Source: Porticoccus sp950063125
GTDB lineage: Bacteria; Pseudomonadota; Gammaproteobacteria; Pseudomonadales; Porticoccaceae
NCBI RefSeq assembly: GCF_963973895.1
Contig: NZ_CAXBBF010000001.1
DNA length: 64,000 nt
Reading direction: 5' to 3' (one strand)
The notes under the pieces are model-generated. The model was not told where the DNA came from and did no database searches. It was given only the letters and a program-made list of their open reading frames with translations. The position numbers and the translations under genes were made by a program. Of the stretch, positions 34,816 to 43,403 are shown piece by piece; the stretch's first letter is position 1, and the number at the start of each line of letters is the position of its first letter.

Positions 34816-35423
34816 GCGTTGTCCAGCTCCGCTACCGGGGAGAATTGCTGGCCGGAGTCGATGAGGTTGGCCGAGGGCCACTGGCAGGCGATGTTGTTAC
34901 GGCTGCTGTGATTCTCAATCCCCGCAAGCCGGTGGCTGGTCTGGCCGACTCCAAGAAGCTTTCTGCTACCCGTCGAAATCAATTGGCTGAGGAGATCAGG
35001 GAAAAAGCACTCAGCTGGCATATCGCTAGAGCCTCGGTGGATGAGATTGACCAATACAATATTCTTCGTGCCACTATGATGGCCATGGTGCGGGCAGTCG
35101 ATGGCCTGAAACTGAAACCTGAGTATGTGGCAGTTGATGGAAACCGGCTCCCGGACTGGGGGTATGCGGCTGAAGCCGTGGTCGGTGGTGATGATAGAGT
35201 TCAGGCTATCAGCGCGGCTTCTATACTGGCTAAGGTGTGTCGCGATGCCGAAATGTGCCTGGCGGAGCAGGCCTTTCCCGGATACGGGTTTGCCTCCCAT
35301 AAAGGATACGGGACCAGGGCGCACCGCGAAGCTATTGCTTTACTGGGCCCCTGCCTGATCCATCGAAAATCTTTTGAACCGGTAAAAAGTTTGCTATCAG
35401 CCCGTCAGGGCATTTTGACCTGA
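34812..35423 (+). CDS. rnhB: Ribonuclease HII
   Basis: Cleaves RNA in RNA-DNA hybrids and single ribonucleotides in DNA. The 203-residue protein has the catalytic DE pair in LAGVDEVGRGPLAGDVVTAA near residue 16, YVAVDGNRLPDW with a further acidic residue near 110, and ILAKVCRDAEM near 137. It overlaps lpxB. Normally dnaE follows directly; here 257 bp of non-coding sequence and a WS/DGAT gene intervene. Confidence 0.96.
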   Translation: MSVVQLRYRGELLAGVDEVGRGPLAGDVVTAAVILNPRKPVAGLADSKKLSATRRNQLAEEIREKALSWHIARASVDEIDQYNILRATMMAMVRAVDGLKLKPEYVAVDGNRLPDWGYAAEAVVGGDDRVQAISAASILAKVCRDAEMCLAEQAFPGYGFASHKGYGTRAHREAIALLGPCLIHRKSFEPVKSLLSARQGILT

Positions 35424-35541
35424 TCGCCAGTGAAACACACTTTCGTGGCTGACCAGCTGTCCGACCCTGCGAAGAGGGATTTTTTGCTATGCTAGAGGGG
35501 AGCGCAAGTAGGTAACCACCGTAATTTTTATTTCTAGAGCC

Positions 35542-35555
35542 AGGCAGGCCTGCCT
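35542..35555. repeat. 14-bp perfect palindrome upstream of the WS/DGAT gene
   Basis: AGGCAGGCCTGCCT lies in the middle of the 257-bp gap between rnhB and the acyltransferase gene. No T-run follows, so it is not an obvious terminator; it could be an operator or chance. The rest of the gap shows no clear promoter by eye, though AT-rich sequence (TTGATATATTC) lies about 30 bp before the gene. Confidence 0.3.
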
Positions 35556-35680
35556 CCGCCACCTATTTGGTTGGAAAGTGGCAATAGCCTACAAAAGAAC
35601 TGCATGTCTGTCCGCAAAATCCCTATGACTGTCGCTGGTCAATGCCCAATTGATATATTCACTTTAATACGGGAATTTCA

Positions 35681-37192
35681 ATGAAACAGTTAAGTGGTCA
35701 CGATTCGGTTTATCTCTATGCTGAGACACCCTCTACGCCGGGACATCTGGGGTTGCTCTATATTTATGATCAGTCCACTGCCGAGAAAGGAACGGTTCGT
35801 TTTAAAAGTATATTGCAGCATATTGAGGAACACTTGGACATTTCACATGTCTTCCGCTCCCGGTTAATGAGAATGCCACTGGATATTGATCATCCCTATT
35901 GGGTGGACGATGAAAATTTTGATCTCGAATACCATGTGCGGCATCTTGCGCTACCAAAGCCTGGGGATTGGCGGCAATTCTGTATCCTCGCTGCCCGACT
36001 GCACTCCCGTCCTCTGGACATGTCCAAGCCTCTCTGGGAAATGTACGTTATTGAAGGCCTGGATAATATCCCCTCAATGCCCAAAGGGTCGTTCGCTATT
36101 TATACCAAAATTCATCACTGTGCTGTGGATGGTGCGGCAGCCATTGACTTGGCTGGCTTGTTCCACGACAAGTCACCGGAACCGGATAGAGAGATTATAG
36201 AGCGGCAATGGAAGCCACAGCCAAAACCGAAATTGGGAACACTACTGGTCAATACCCTGGTGAACAATACCCGACATAATTTGGAAACTGGTTTTGACTT
36301 GATCAACATTCTGCCGACGCTCGGAAAAAAACTGCTTGTTAAAACCCTGAGACAGGATATGGAGCCTAGGGAAACGATTGTGAGGCCAGAAACCCGTTTT
36401 AATCGGGATCACGTCAGTCCTCATCGGGTGTTCGGTGGTGTGGATTTTTCCCTCGAGGACATTCGCTCCATAAAGCGTGCAGTTAATGGTGCCACCGTCA
36501 ATGATGTATTGCTGGCGTTGTGTGGGGGCGCGTTGCACCATTATCTGCAGGACAAGGACGAGCTGCCCTATCATTCCCTGCGCGCGATAGTTCCGGTCAG
36601 ACAGAATAAAAGAGACCGTAAAGGCAAACAAACCATGGCGGTGATGACCCCGCCGCTGCATACACAGGTCTTTGACCCGCTGGAGAGGCTTGAAGCGATC
36701 CAGTGGGATACGTCTACCAGTGCTGCTCTCGAGGAAGCTCAGGGAGCAAAAGATATGACCGACATTACTCGCCACATGCCATCCTTTACCTTGGCTCTGG
36801 GTATTGGCATGGCTACGCACAGCCATTTGTCGAGAAAAACACTGGCGGGGATCGGCAACTGTGTCATGACCAATGTACCAGGCCCACAGTGGCCGCTTTA
36901 TATGCGAGGGGCGAAGCTGGTCTATGTGTCTGCGCTGGCGCCATTGGTGGAAGGGCTGACACTGATGTTTAACGCCGTGAGCTATGACGGTCGTATCAGT
37001 GTCTCTTTCCAGTCAGACAGAGACATTCTGCCCGACCCCCAGTTTATGGAAGATTGCTGGGAGAGGTCCCTGGATGAGCTGCGCTGTGCAGCGACTCAGC
37101 AGTGTGATGAGACAGATACAAAGGTAATCCATAAGGTCAGGATTCCCAAAACCGCCAAGCGTAAACCAAATGCCAGCAAATCTGGTTCCTGA
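35681..37192 (+). CDS. Wax ester synthase / diacylglycerol acyltransferase (WS/DGAT) family protein
   Basis: A 503-residue acyltransferase that would join acyl-CoA to fatty alcohols or diacylglycerol, making storage wax esters or triacylglycerols. The catalytic HHxxxDG motif is KIHHCAVDGAAA near residue 147. Further family blocks are PLWEMYVIEGL, NGATVNDVLLALCGGALH near 270 and, in the C-terminal domain, NVPGPQWPLYMRGAKL near 407. The basic tail (KTAKRKPNASKSGS) is variable. Start ATG with GGGAA upstream. It interrupts the normally adjacent rnhB-dnaE pair, so it was probably inserted there. Substrate choice cannot be told from sequence. Confidence 0.88.
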   Translation: MKQLSGHDSVYLYAETPSTPGHLGLLYIYDQSTAEKGTVRFKSILQHIEEHLDISHVFRSRLMRMPLDIDHPYWVDDENFDLEYHVRHLALPKPGDWRQFCILAARLHSRPLDMSKPLWEMYVIEGLDNIPSMPKGSFAIYTKIHHCAVDGAAAIDLAGLFHDKSPEPDREIIERQWKPQPKPKLGTLLVNTLVNNTRHNLETGFDLINILPTLGKKLLVKTLRQDMEPRETIVRPETRFNRDHVSPHRVFGGVDFSLEDIRSIKRAVNGATVNDVLLALCGGALHHYLQDKDELPYHSLRAIVPVRQNKRDRKGKQTMAVMTPPLHTQVFDPLERLEAIQWDTSTSAALEEAQGAKDMTDITRHMPSFTLALGIGMATHSHLSRKTLAGIGNCVMTNVPGPQWPLYMRGAKLVYVSALAPLVEGLTLMFNAVSYDGRISVSFQSDRDILPDPQFMEDCWERSLDELRCAATQQCDETDTKVIHKVRIPKTAKRKPNASKSGS

Positions 37193-37247
37193 AGGCAATT
37201 AGAGTTTGAAATCAGTGCTCATGAAAGGTGAGGAGAGAATATCCGCC

Positions 37248-40200
37248 GTGGAAACATCGTTTGTGCACCTCCGTCTGCACAGTGAATATTCGCTTGTTGA
37301 CGGAATGGTCAGGATCAAGCCGCTGGTGCAACAGGTGGTTCAGCTGGGCATGCCCGCAATCGCATTGACGGACGTCACCAACTTCTACGGGCTGGTCAAA
37401 TTTTATCAGGCAGCACAGGCCGCCGGAGTTAAACCCATTTGCGGAACAGATTTGCAGATGAGCAGTCCGGTTCCCGATGGTTTGCCTGCCAGTCTCACAT
37501 TGCTGGTAATGAATCAGCAGGGTTACCGCAATCTGACCAAGCTTATTTCACGAGCCTTTCAGGAGGGGCAGCACCGGGGTGTTCCCTATGTTGAGCGCCA
37601 GTGGATTAGTGAGGCAAGTGAGGGCTTGATCGTTCTGTCAGGTCGTCTGGGCGATGTGGGCCAGGCGATACTTTCAGGTAAGTCGGATTATGCCAAAGAG
37701 CTGCTGCAGGGTTGGCTGGCCGATTTTCCGGATCGATTTTACTTGGAGCTCACCAGAACCGGTCGGCCGGATGAGGAAAATTTTATTCATGAGTTGTTAC
37801 CCATTGCTGCAACGTACCGCTGTCCTGTGGTGGCAACCAATGATGTCCGCTTTCTTGACAGTGAACAGTTTGAAGCCCATGAGGCACGGGTATGTATTGG
37901 CGAAGGCCGAGTACTCGGTGACCCTCGCCGGGAGCGACGTTACAGTGATCAACAATACCTGCGTTCGCAGCAAGAGATGGCCGAATTGTTTTCCGATTTG
38001 CCGGAAGCACTGGAAAACAGTGTTGAGATTGCCAAACGTTGCACACTGGATTTAAAACTGGGTGAGCACTTTCTGCCGGATTACCCGATTCCAGAGGGTA
38101 TGACGAAGGACAGTTTTTTCGAGAAAGTCTCTTTCGATGGCCTGGATAATCGCCTGGACAGGCTGCTCGACCCGTCTGCACCGAATTATCAGGCCCGGCG
38201 TCAGGTCTATCTTGACCGATTGCGCTTTGAGCTGGATATCATCATTCAGATGGGTTTCCCTGGCTACTTCCTCATTGTCATGGACTTTATCCGCTGGGCC
38301 AAAGATAACGATATTCCTGTCGGACCGGGCCGCGGTTCCGGCGCCGGCTCCCTGGTGGCCTATGCGCTGGGCATCACGGACCTCGATCCGCTCGAATACG
38401 ACCTGCTATTTGAGCGCTTTCTCAACCCCGAGCGGGTATCGATGCCGGATTTTGATATTGACTTCTGTATGGACAATCGTGACCGGGTGATTGCCTATGT
38501 GGCGGATCGCTATGGCAGGGATGCGGTTTCCCAAATCATCACGTTTGGCACCATGGCGGCCAAAGCGGTTGTTCGCGATGTGGCGCGGGTGCAGGGAAAG
38601 GCCTATGGCCTGGCAGATAAGCTATCAAAAATGATTCCACCGGATATCGGTATGACTCTGGAAAAAGCGGTTGCCCAGGAGGAGGTCCTGCGAGAGTTTC
38701 TGGAGAGTGATGAAGAAGCTCAGGAAATCTGGGAAATGGCACTTCAGCTCGAAGGTGTCACCCGTAACGTTGGTAAGCATGCCGGTGGTGTCGTGATCGC
38801 GCCAACCACCCTGACAGATTTCGCGCCCCTGTACTGCGATGAAAACGGAGAGGGGTTGGTAACCCAGTTTGATAAGGATGATGTAGAGAAAGCAGGTCTG
38901 GTGAAATTTGACTTTCTCGGGCTGCGAACACTGACCATCATTGACGGGGCCATCAAAATGGTCAATCAACGTCTGGCAAAGGTCGGTGAACCCCCCATTG
39001 CTATTGACGCAATTCCGCTGGATGACGCGGCAACCTATGGCTTGATGCGGCGTGCGGAAACGACCGCGGTGTTTCAGCTTGAATCCCGGGGAATGAAAGA
39101 TTTGATCAAGCGAGTGGAGCCGAACTGTTTTGAGGATGTTGTCGCGTTGGTGGCGCTGTTCAGGCCCGGTCCACTGCAGTCGGGTATGGTGGATGATTTC
39201 ATCAATCGCAAGCACGGCCGCGCCCAGGTGGCCTACCCGGACGCAAAGTTTCAGCATGAGTCGCTGAAACCTGTGCTGGGGCCGACTTACGGCGTGATTG
39301 TCTACCAGGAACAGGTCATGCAGATCGCTCAGGTGCTGGCTGGATACACGCTGGGTGGTGCTGATATGTTGCGCCGTGCCATGGGTAAGAAAAAGCCCGA
39401 AGAAATGGCCAAGCAGCGCAGTATTTTCGAAGAGGGTGCTCGTCAACAGGGGATAGATCCCGAGCTTGCAGTGAGGATTTTTGACCTTGTTGAAAAGTTT
39501 GCCGGTTACGGTTTTAACAAGTCTCACTCCGCCGCTTATGCGTTGCTGGCCTATCAGACGGCGTGGCTGAAAGCCCATTATCCGGCAGAATTTATGGCGG
39601 CAGTGTTGTCAGCTGATATGCAGAATACCGACAAAGTGGTGACCTTGATTGATGAATGTCGGGCGATGGATCTCGTTGTGTTACCACCGGATGTCAATCG
39701 CGGTCGATTTGCCTTTACTGTCTCTGATGACAATGAAGTGATTTACGGGCTCGGTGCCATCAAGGGTCTCGGTGAGGGGCCAGTAAACAGTATTATAGAC
39801 GCGCGGGAGGAGAGCGGCTTGTTCGGCGACTTGTTTGATTTTTGTGCCCGGGTTGATGGCCACAAGCTGAATAAACGAGCCCTGGAGGCCTTGATCCGAT
39901 GCGGAGCTCTGGACGCCATCGGGCCAACGGGAGAGATCGGCTATCGCCGGGCAGTGATGCTGGCAGCCAGTGAAGAAGCTGTGAAAATGGCTGAGCAAAA
40001 TTCCCGTAATACAGATTCAGGCATGACAGATCTATTCGGTGACACACCCCAGGAAAGTGCCCCGGAAATTGGTTATCAGAGCTTTCAACAGCAGCGGGGG
40101 CTCAGTGCCAAGGAGCGCCTGCGGAGTGAGAAAGAAACGCTGGGTCTCTATCTTACCGGGCACCCGGTTGATGAATACCTGGAGGAGTTGAAGCATTTTG

Positions 40201-40742
40201 TGCACAGCCGCATAGCCGATCTTAAACCAGACAAGAAGAGCCAACTGGTGGCCGGCCTGGTGGTCGGCATGCGGGTCATCAAGACCCGGCGGGGAGACAA
40301 CATGGCTGTGATTACACTGGATGACCGCAGTGGACGCATTGAAGTGGCCATCTTCGCTGATGCCTACAAGGCCCATCGCGATAAAATTGAGAAGGATGCT
40401 TTGTTGGTGGTCGAAGGGCAGGTCGCTGAAGACGACTACACCGGTGGGCTGAAGATGCGGGCTGATCATGTCAGGAACCTTTTTGAAGCACGGGTCAATT
40501 ACCTCAAGGCTATTTCCCTGAATATCAATCAGGAGAAACTTGGCAGCACCTGCCTGGATCAATTGGTAGACATAATGTCGCCGTTCAGTGGTGGGGCCTG
40601 CCCGGTGAGAATCAACTATCAATCGAGCGTCGCCTCGGGAGAGATCATGCTGGGAGAACACTGGGCGGTGTCCCCGGAGGACGATCTGCTGCATAAACTG
40701 AGAGAGCTGCTGGGTAATAATGGCATTCATCTCCGGTTCTAG
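37248..40742 (+). CDS. dnaE: DNA polymerase III alpha subunit
   Basis: Catalytic subunit of the replicative polymerase, 1164 residues. It starts with the PHP domain (FVHLRLHSEYSLVDGMVRI), followed by the polymerase domain with GRGSGAGSLVAYALGI and the catalytic aspartates in MPDFDIDFCMD near residue 405, then a helix-hairpin-helix, an OB fold (about 985-1060; VITLDDRSGRIEVAIF) and a C-terminal domain. GTG at 37248, with AGGAG 12 nt upstream, gives the family N-terminus; ATG at 37221 and TTG at 37206 are in frame upstream. Confidence 0.97.
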   Translation: METSFVHLRLHSEYSLVDGMVRIKPLVQQVVQLGMPAIALTDVTNFYGLVKFYQAAQAAGVKPICGTDLQMSSPVPDGLPASLTLLVMNQQGYRNLTKLISRAFQEGQHRGVPYVERQWISEASEGLIVLSGRLGDVGQAILSGKSDYAKELLQGWLADFPDRFYLELTRTGRPDEENFIHELLPIAATYRCPVVATNDVRFLDSEQFEAHEARVCIGEGRVLGDPRRERRYSDQQYLRSQQEMAELFSDLPEALENSVEIAKRCTLDLKLGEHFLPDYPIPEGMTKDSFFEKVSFDGLDNRLDRLLDPSAPNYQARRQVYLDRLRFELDIIIQMGFPGYFLIVMDFIRWAKDNDIPVGPGRGSGAGSLVAYALGITDLDPLEYDLLFERFLNPERVSMPDFDIDFCMDNRDRVIAYVADRYGRDAVSQIITFGTMAAKAVVRDVARVQGKAYGLADKLSKMIPPDIGMTLEKAVAQEEVLREFLESDEEAQEIWEMALQLEGVTRNVGKHAGGVVIAPTTLTDFAPLYCDENGEGLVTQFDKDDVEKAGLVKFDFLGLRTLTIIDGAIKMVNQRLAKVGEPPIAIDAIPLDDAATYGLMRRAETTAVFQLESRGMKDLIKRVEPNCFEDVVALVALFRPGPLQSGMVDDFINRKHGRAQVAYPDAKFQHESLKPVLGPTYGVIVYQEQVMQIAQVLAGYTLGGADMLRRAMGKKKPEEMAKQRSIFEEGARQQGIDPELAVRIFDLVEKFAGYGFNKSHSAAYALLAYQTAWLKAHYPAEFMAAVLSADMQNTDKVVTLIDECRAMDLVVLPPDVNRGRFAFTVSDDNEVIYGLGAIKGLGEGPVNSIIDAREESGLFGDLFDFCARVDGHKLNKRALEALIRCGALDAIGPTGEIGYRRAVMLAASEEAVKMAEQNSRNTDSGMTDLFGDTPQESAPEIGYQSFQQQRGLSAKERLRSEKETLGLYLTGHPVDEYLEELKHFVHSRIADLKPDKKSQLVAGLVVGMRVIKTRRGDNMAVITLDDRSGRIEVAIFADAYKAHRDKIEKDALLVVEGQVAEDDYTGGLKMRADHVRNLFEARVNYLKAISLNINQEKLGSTCLDQLVDIMSPFSGGACPVRINYQSSVASGEIMLGEHWAVSPEDDLLHKLRELLGNNGIHLRF

Positions 40743-40831
40743 CCGGGTATGCATTACTTCCTGCTGCCATTACAATTGATGGATATCTGCCCTGAGATGG
40801 CTGTAATCCAATTCCACGGACAAAAAAACCT

Positions 40832-41782
40832 ATGAATCTCAATTACCTCGATTTTGAGCAACCGATTGCAGAACTTGAAGCAAAGATTGAAGAATTGCAG
40901 CTGGTTGGCAATGACAACGAGCTGAATATTAGCGATGAAGTGGCCAAACTCCGTGACAAAAGTCGGCGATTGACAGAGAAGATCTACTCTGACCTTTCGG
41001 CATGGCAGATTGTACAGGTGGCCCGCCATCCCCAGCGTCCATACACCCTGGATTACATCAGCCGGATTTTTACGGAGTTTGAAGAGCTGCACGGTGATCG
41101 ACATTTCGGGGACGACAGAGCCATTGTCGGCGGTGTTGCCCGCCTCGATGGCAAACCGGTGATGGTTATTGGCGAGGAGAAGGGTCGCGGTGTGACAGAG
41201 AAAGTCTATCGCAATTTCGGTATGCCAAAACCGGAGGGTTACCGCAAAGCATTGCGGCTGATGGAAATGGCTGAGCGCTTTAAAATGCCTGTGCTGACAT
41301 TGATCGATACGCCCGGAGCCTACCCCGGTATCGACTCTGAAGAACGTGGCATCAGCGAGGCGATCGCTCAAAACCTCGCGGTGATGTCACGCCTTAAAAC
41401 ACCGATTATCTGCACGGTTATTGGTGAAGGCAGCTCCGGCGGTGCGCTGGCGATTGGTGTCGGCGATTACCTGAACATGCTGCAATACGCGACGTATTTT
41501 GTGATTTCGCCTGAGGGGTGTGCCAACATTATCTGGAAGACGTCTGCGAAAGCCCCGGATGCCGCTGAAGCGATGGGCGTCACATCCTCTGTATTACAGG
41601 AACTGGGCATTATTGATGAAACCATTCCAGAGCCAATGGGTGGCGCGCATCGGGATATTGAGGCCATGGCCAATACGCTCAGGGAGCGGTTATCCCTGCA
41701 GGTTGATCAACTGTTGGAGACACCCATAGATATCCTTCTGGAGAAGCGCTACGAAAGGCTTATGGGTTACGGGAATTCCTGA
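40832..41782 (+). CDS. accA: Acetyl-CoA carboxylase carboxyltransferase subunit alpha
   Basis: Alpha half of the carboxyltransferase that makes malonyl-CoA, the first step of fatty acid synthesis. The 316-residue protein has the usual start LNYLDFEQPIAELEAKIEEL, ELHGDRHFGDDRAIVGG near 87, LIDTPGAYPGIDSEERG near 160 and GEGSSGGALAIGVGD near 200. It follows dnaE by 89 bp in the conserved order and is convergent with the AcoR-like gene 77 bp away. Confidence 0.97.
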   Translation: MNLNYLDFEQPIAELEAKIEELQLVGNDNELNISDEVAKLRDKSRRLTEKIYSDLSAWQIVQVARHPQRPYTLDYISRIFTEFEELHGDRHFGDDRAIVGGVARLDGKPVMVIGEEKGRGVTEKVYRNFGMPKPEGYRKALRLMEMAERFKMPVLTLIDTPGAYPGIDSEERGISEAIAQNLAVMSRLKTPIICTVIGEGSSGGALAIGVGDYLNMLQYATYFVISPEGCANIIWKTSAKAPDAAEAMGVTSSVLQELGIIDETIPEPMGGAHRDIEAMANTLRERLSLQVDQLLETPIDILLEKRYERLMGYGNS

Positions 41783-41859
41783 AAAGTTCACTATTGCTTT
41801 CACTATTAGAAGCGATCATATCGGCAATTTTCTCCTGCTGGATCGGAGTACTGTATCGC

Positions 41860-43200
41860 TCATTTGTGCTGGGCGGAGAGTACAACCAGCGTGCCAACCC
41901 TTTGTCCTTTCAGCTCAATGGGAAGGCGTAATTGTTCGAGAAGCCAGGACGGTGTATTGGCGGGGGCATCTGGCATCTCCAGATCCAGTGCAGGCAGCCT
42001 GCATTGCGGCGTGAGCACCAAGTCTGCTCCGAGTACTCTTAGCGTGGTATGTGCCTGATTGTTAGCTTTTACCAGCCGACCCCGGCGATCAAAGGCCAGT
42101 AACCCTTCGGTTTTCCAGCCCAAGAACATGGTCTTGGTCGCTTCGATAACGTTGTTGCGGGATTTAAAATACTCCTTCGCTAGGTTGGACTCGATGAGTC
42201 GCGCAGCCATAATGGCGAAATCCAGGGCATTGCTCTGATAGCTGTCCGTCAGCCCGGATAAATCGACTGCTCCCAACACCCGGCCATCGTGCGGATCCCT
42301 GATGACATCTGCGGAACAGGTCCAGTGCTTGATACCTGCGCAGAAGTGTTCTGCACCATACAGTTGAACAGGTTCGGCTGCTGCCAATGCCGTGCCGATC
42401 GCATTGGTACCCGCTGTTTTTTCATCCCAGACTCCGCCCTGAATCAAATTGATGTCGCTGGCATGACTCAGCACGTTGTCATCGGCATGAATATCGAGAA
42501 TGAGCCCCTCTGAATCGGCCAGAAGGATAAGACTGTTCGAGCGAAACAGCACCTCTGAAGCACGTTTCATGATGGGTTGGGCGGCACGCATGAGATCTGT
42601 CTGTAGAAAGCGACGATATTCAAGCAGACTATTATCGCCAATCAACGGTGCATGTTGTAACTCCGGATCGGTATGTAATTGTTGGCAGCGGCGCCAGGAA
42701 TCCTCGACCACCGGCCTGATAAAATCACTGGGATAGGATTGGTCGACGACAAATTTTTCCCAGACTGATAACAGCTGATTGTGCTGTTCCGGATCGCTCA
42801 GCATCTGTGTGCGATCACGCATTTGTGCAGTGGCGAGAGCGGCCTGTTCTCGCGTATAAAAACGATCATTCTGAACGAAGCCGGAGATTACGCCGGGTTT
42901 CACCGAGTTGACCTTGCCATTTTTCTGGCGGGAGACAATCAGTTCGGGGGGCAGACCATCCAGAACATGCATGGGTGCCTCTCTGCCGTTGGGAAATTTT
43001 GAAGGGTGAACCGTGGCAGTTTCCATATCGTAAAATGCCGGTTTGAAACCCCAGGCCCGGCTTTCTTCACTGATACCCCCGGTGCCACGGAATGCATCAT
43101 TTTCATCCCGCAGTGCTTCGACTGTTAGTTCACCTTTGTAGAGTTTCCGCCCTTTTTTTGGGGGGTTGCTCTCTTCTTTTTGTGAATAATTGGCAGACAT
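41860..43200 (-). CDS. AcoR-like GAF/PAS sensor protein lacking AAA+ and DNA-binding domains
   Basis: A 446-residue protein. Residues about 20-122 form a block with FRGTGGISEESRAWGF, MHVLDGLPPELIVSR and GFVQNDRFYTREQA that resembles small stand-alone proteins of unknown function. Residues about 140-330 match the sensory part of AcoR-type activators (RPVVEDSWRRCQ, then the GAF part with EKTAGTNAIGTAL, YGAEHFCAGIKHWTCSADVI and VLGAVDLSGL). A PAS-like part follows (about 350-440). There is no GAFTGA AAA+ domain and no C-terminal helix-turn-helix, and only 77 bp remain before accA. It could be a ligand sensor acting through a partner; the role is unknown. Confidence 0.7.
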   Translation of the reverse strand: MSANYSQKEESNPPKKGRKLYKGELTVEALRDENDAFRGTGGISEESRAWGFKPAFYDMETATVHPSKFPNGREAPMHVLDGLPPELIVSRQKNGKVNSVKPGVISGFVQNDRFYTREQAALATAQMRDRTQMLSDPEQHNQLLSVWEKFVVDQSYPSDFIRPVVEDSWRRCQQLHTDPELQHAPLIGDNSLLEYRRFLQTDLMRAAQPIMKRASEVLFRSNSLILLADSEGLILDIHADDNVLSHASDINLIQGGVWDEKTAGTNAIGTALAAAEPVQLYGAEHFCAGIKHWTCSADVIRDPHDGRVLGAVDLSGLTDSYQSNALDFAIMAARLIESNLAKEYFKSRNNVIEATKTMFLGWKTEGLLAFDRRGRLVKANNQAHTTLRVLGADLVLTPQCRLPALDLEMPDAPANTPSWLLEQLRLPIELKGQRVGTLVVLSAQHK

Positions 43201-43220
43201 AGGGAAATACCTCTAGCCCA

Positions 43221-43245
43221 ACGTAAACCATATAAAAATTTACGT
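43221..43245. promoter_or_regulatory. Inverted repeat upstream of the AcoR-like gene (candidate operator)
   Basis: ACGTAAA (43221-43227) and TTTACGT (43239-43245) form a perfect 7-bp inverted repeat with an 11-nt AT-rich spacer, 20 bp before the start codon of the minus-strand gene. The AT-rich spacer may include its promoter. A perfect -35-like TTGACA (43282-43287) on the plus strand may serve tilS, but its -10 is poor. Confidence 0.4.
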
Positions 43246-43403
43246 CTCTGTAAAAGTATAGACTAGCAAGCTCGCTTATCGTTGACAGTGTTCATCTGCC
43301 AGAAAGAAATATGGTGAAATTGCCAGTGGTGCCATATTCGGTAGCCTTGCCTTGGCTGACGGTAGCCATTAACGTAGGGAACTGACTTCCACAGATCTCA
43401 ACC

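Noticed and set aside
38625..39578. 317-codon ORF antisense to dnaE
   Set aside because: Entirely within the conserved polymerase domain of dnaE; no ribosome-binding site or family resemblance.
41783..41859. Remnant of an AAA+ domain after the AcoR-like gene
   Set aside because: Only 77 bp lie between its stop and accA and they show no sigma-54 activator motif.
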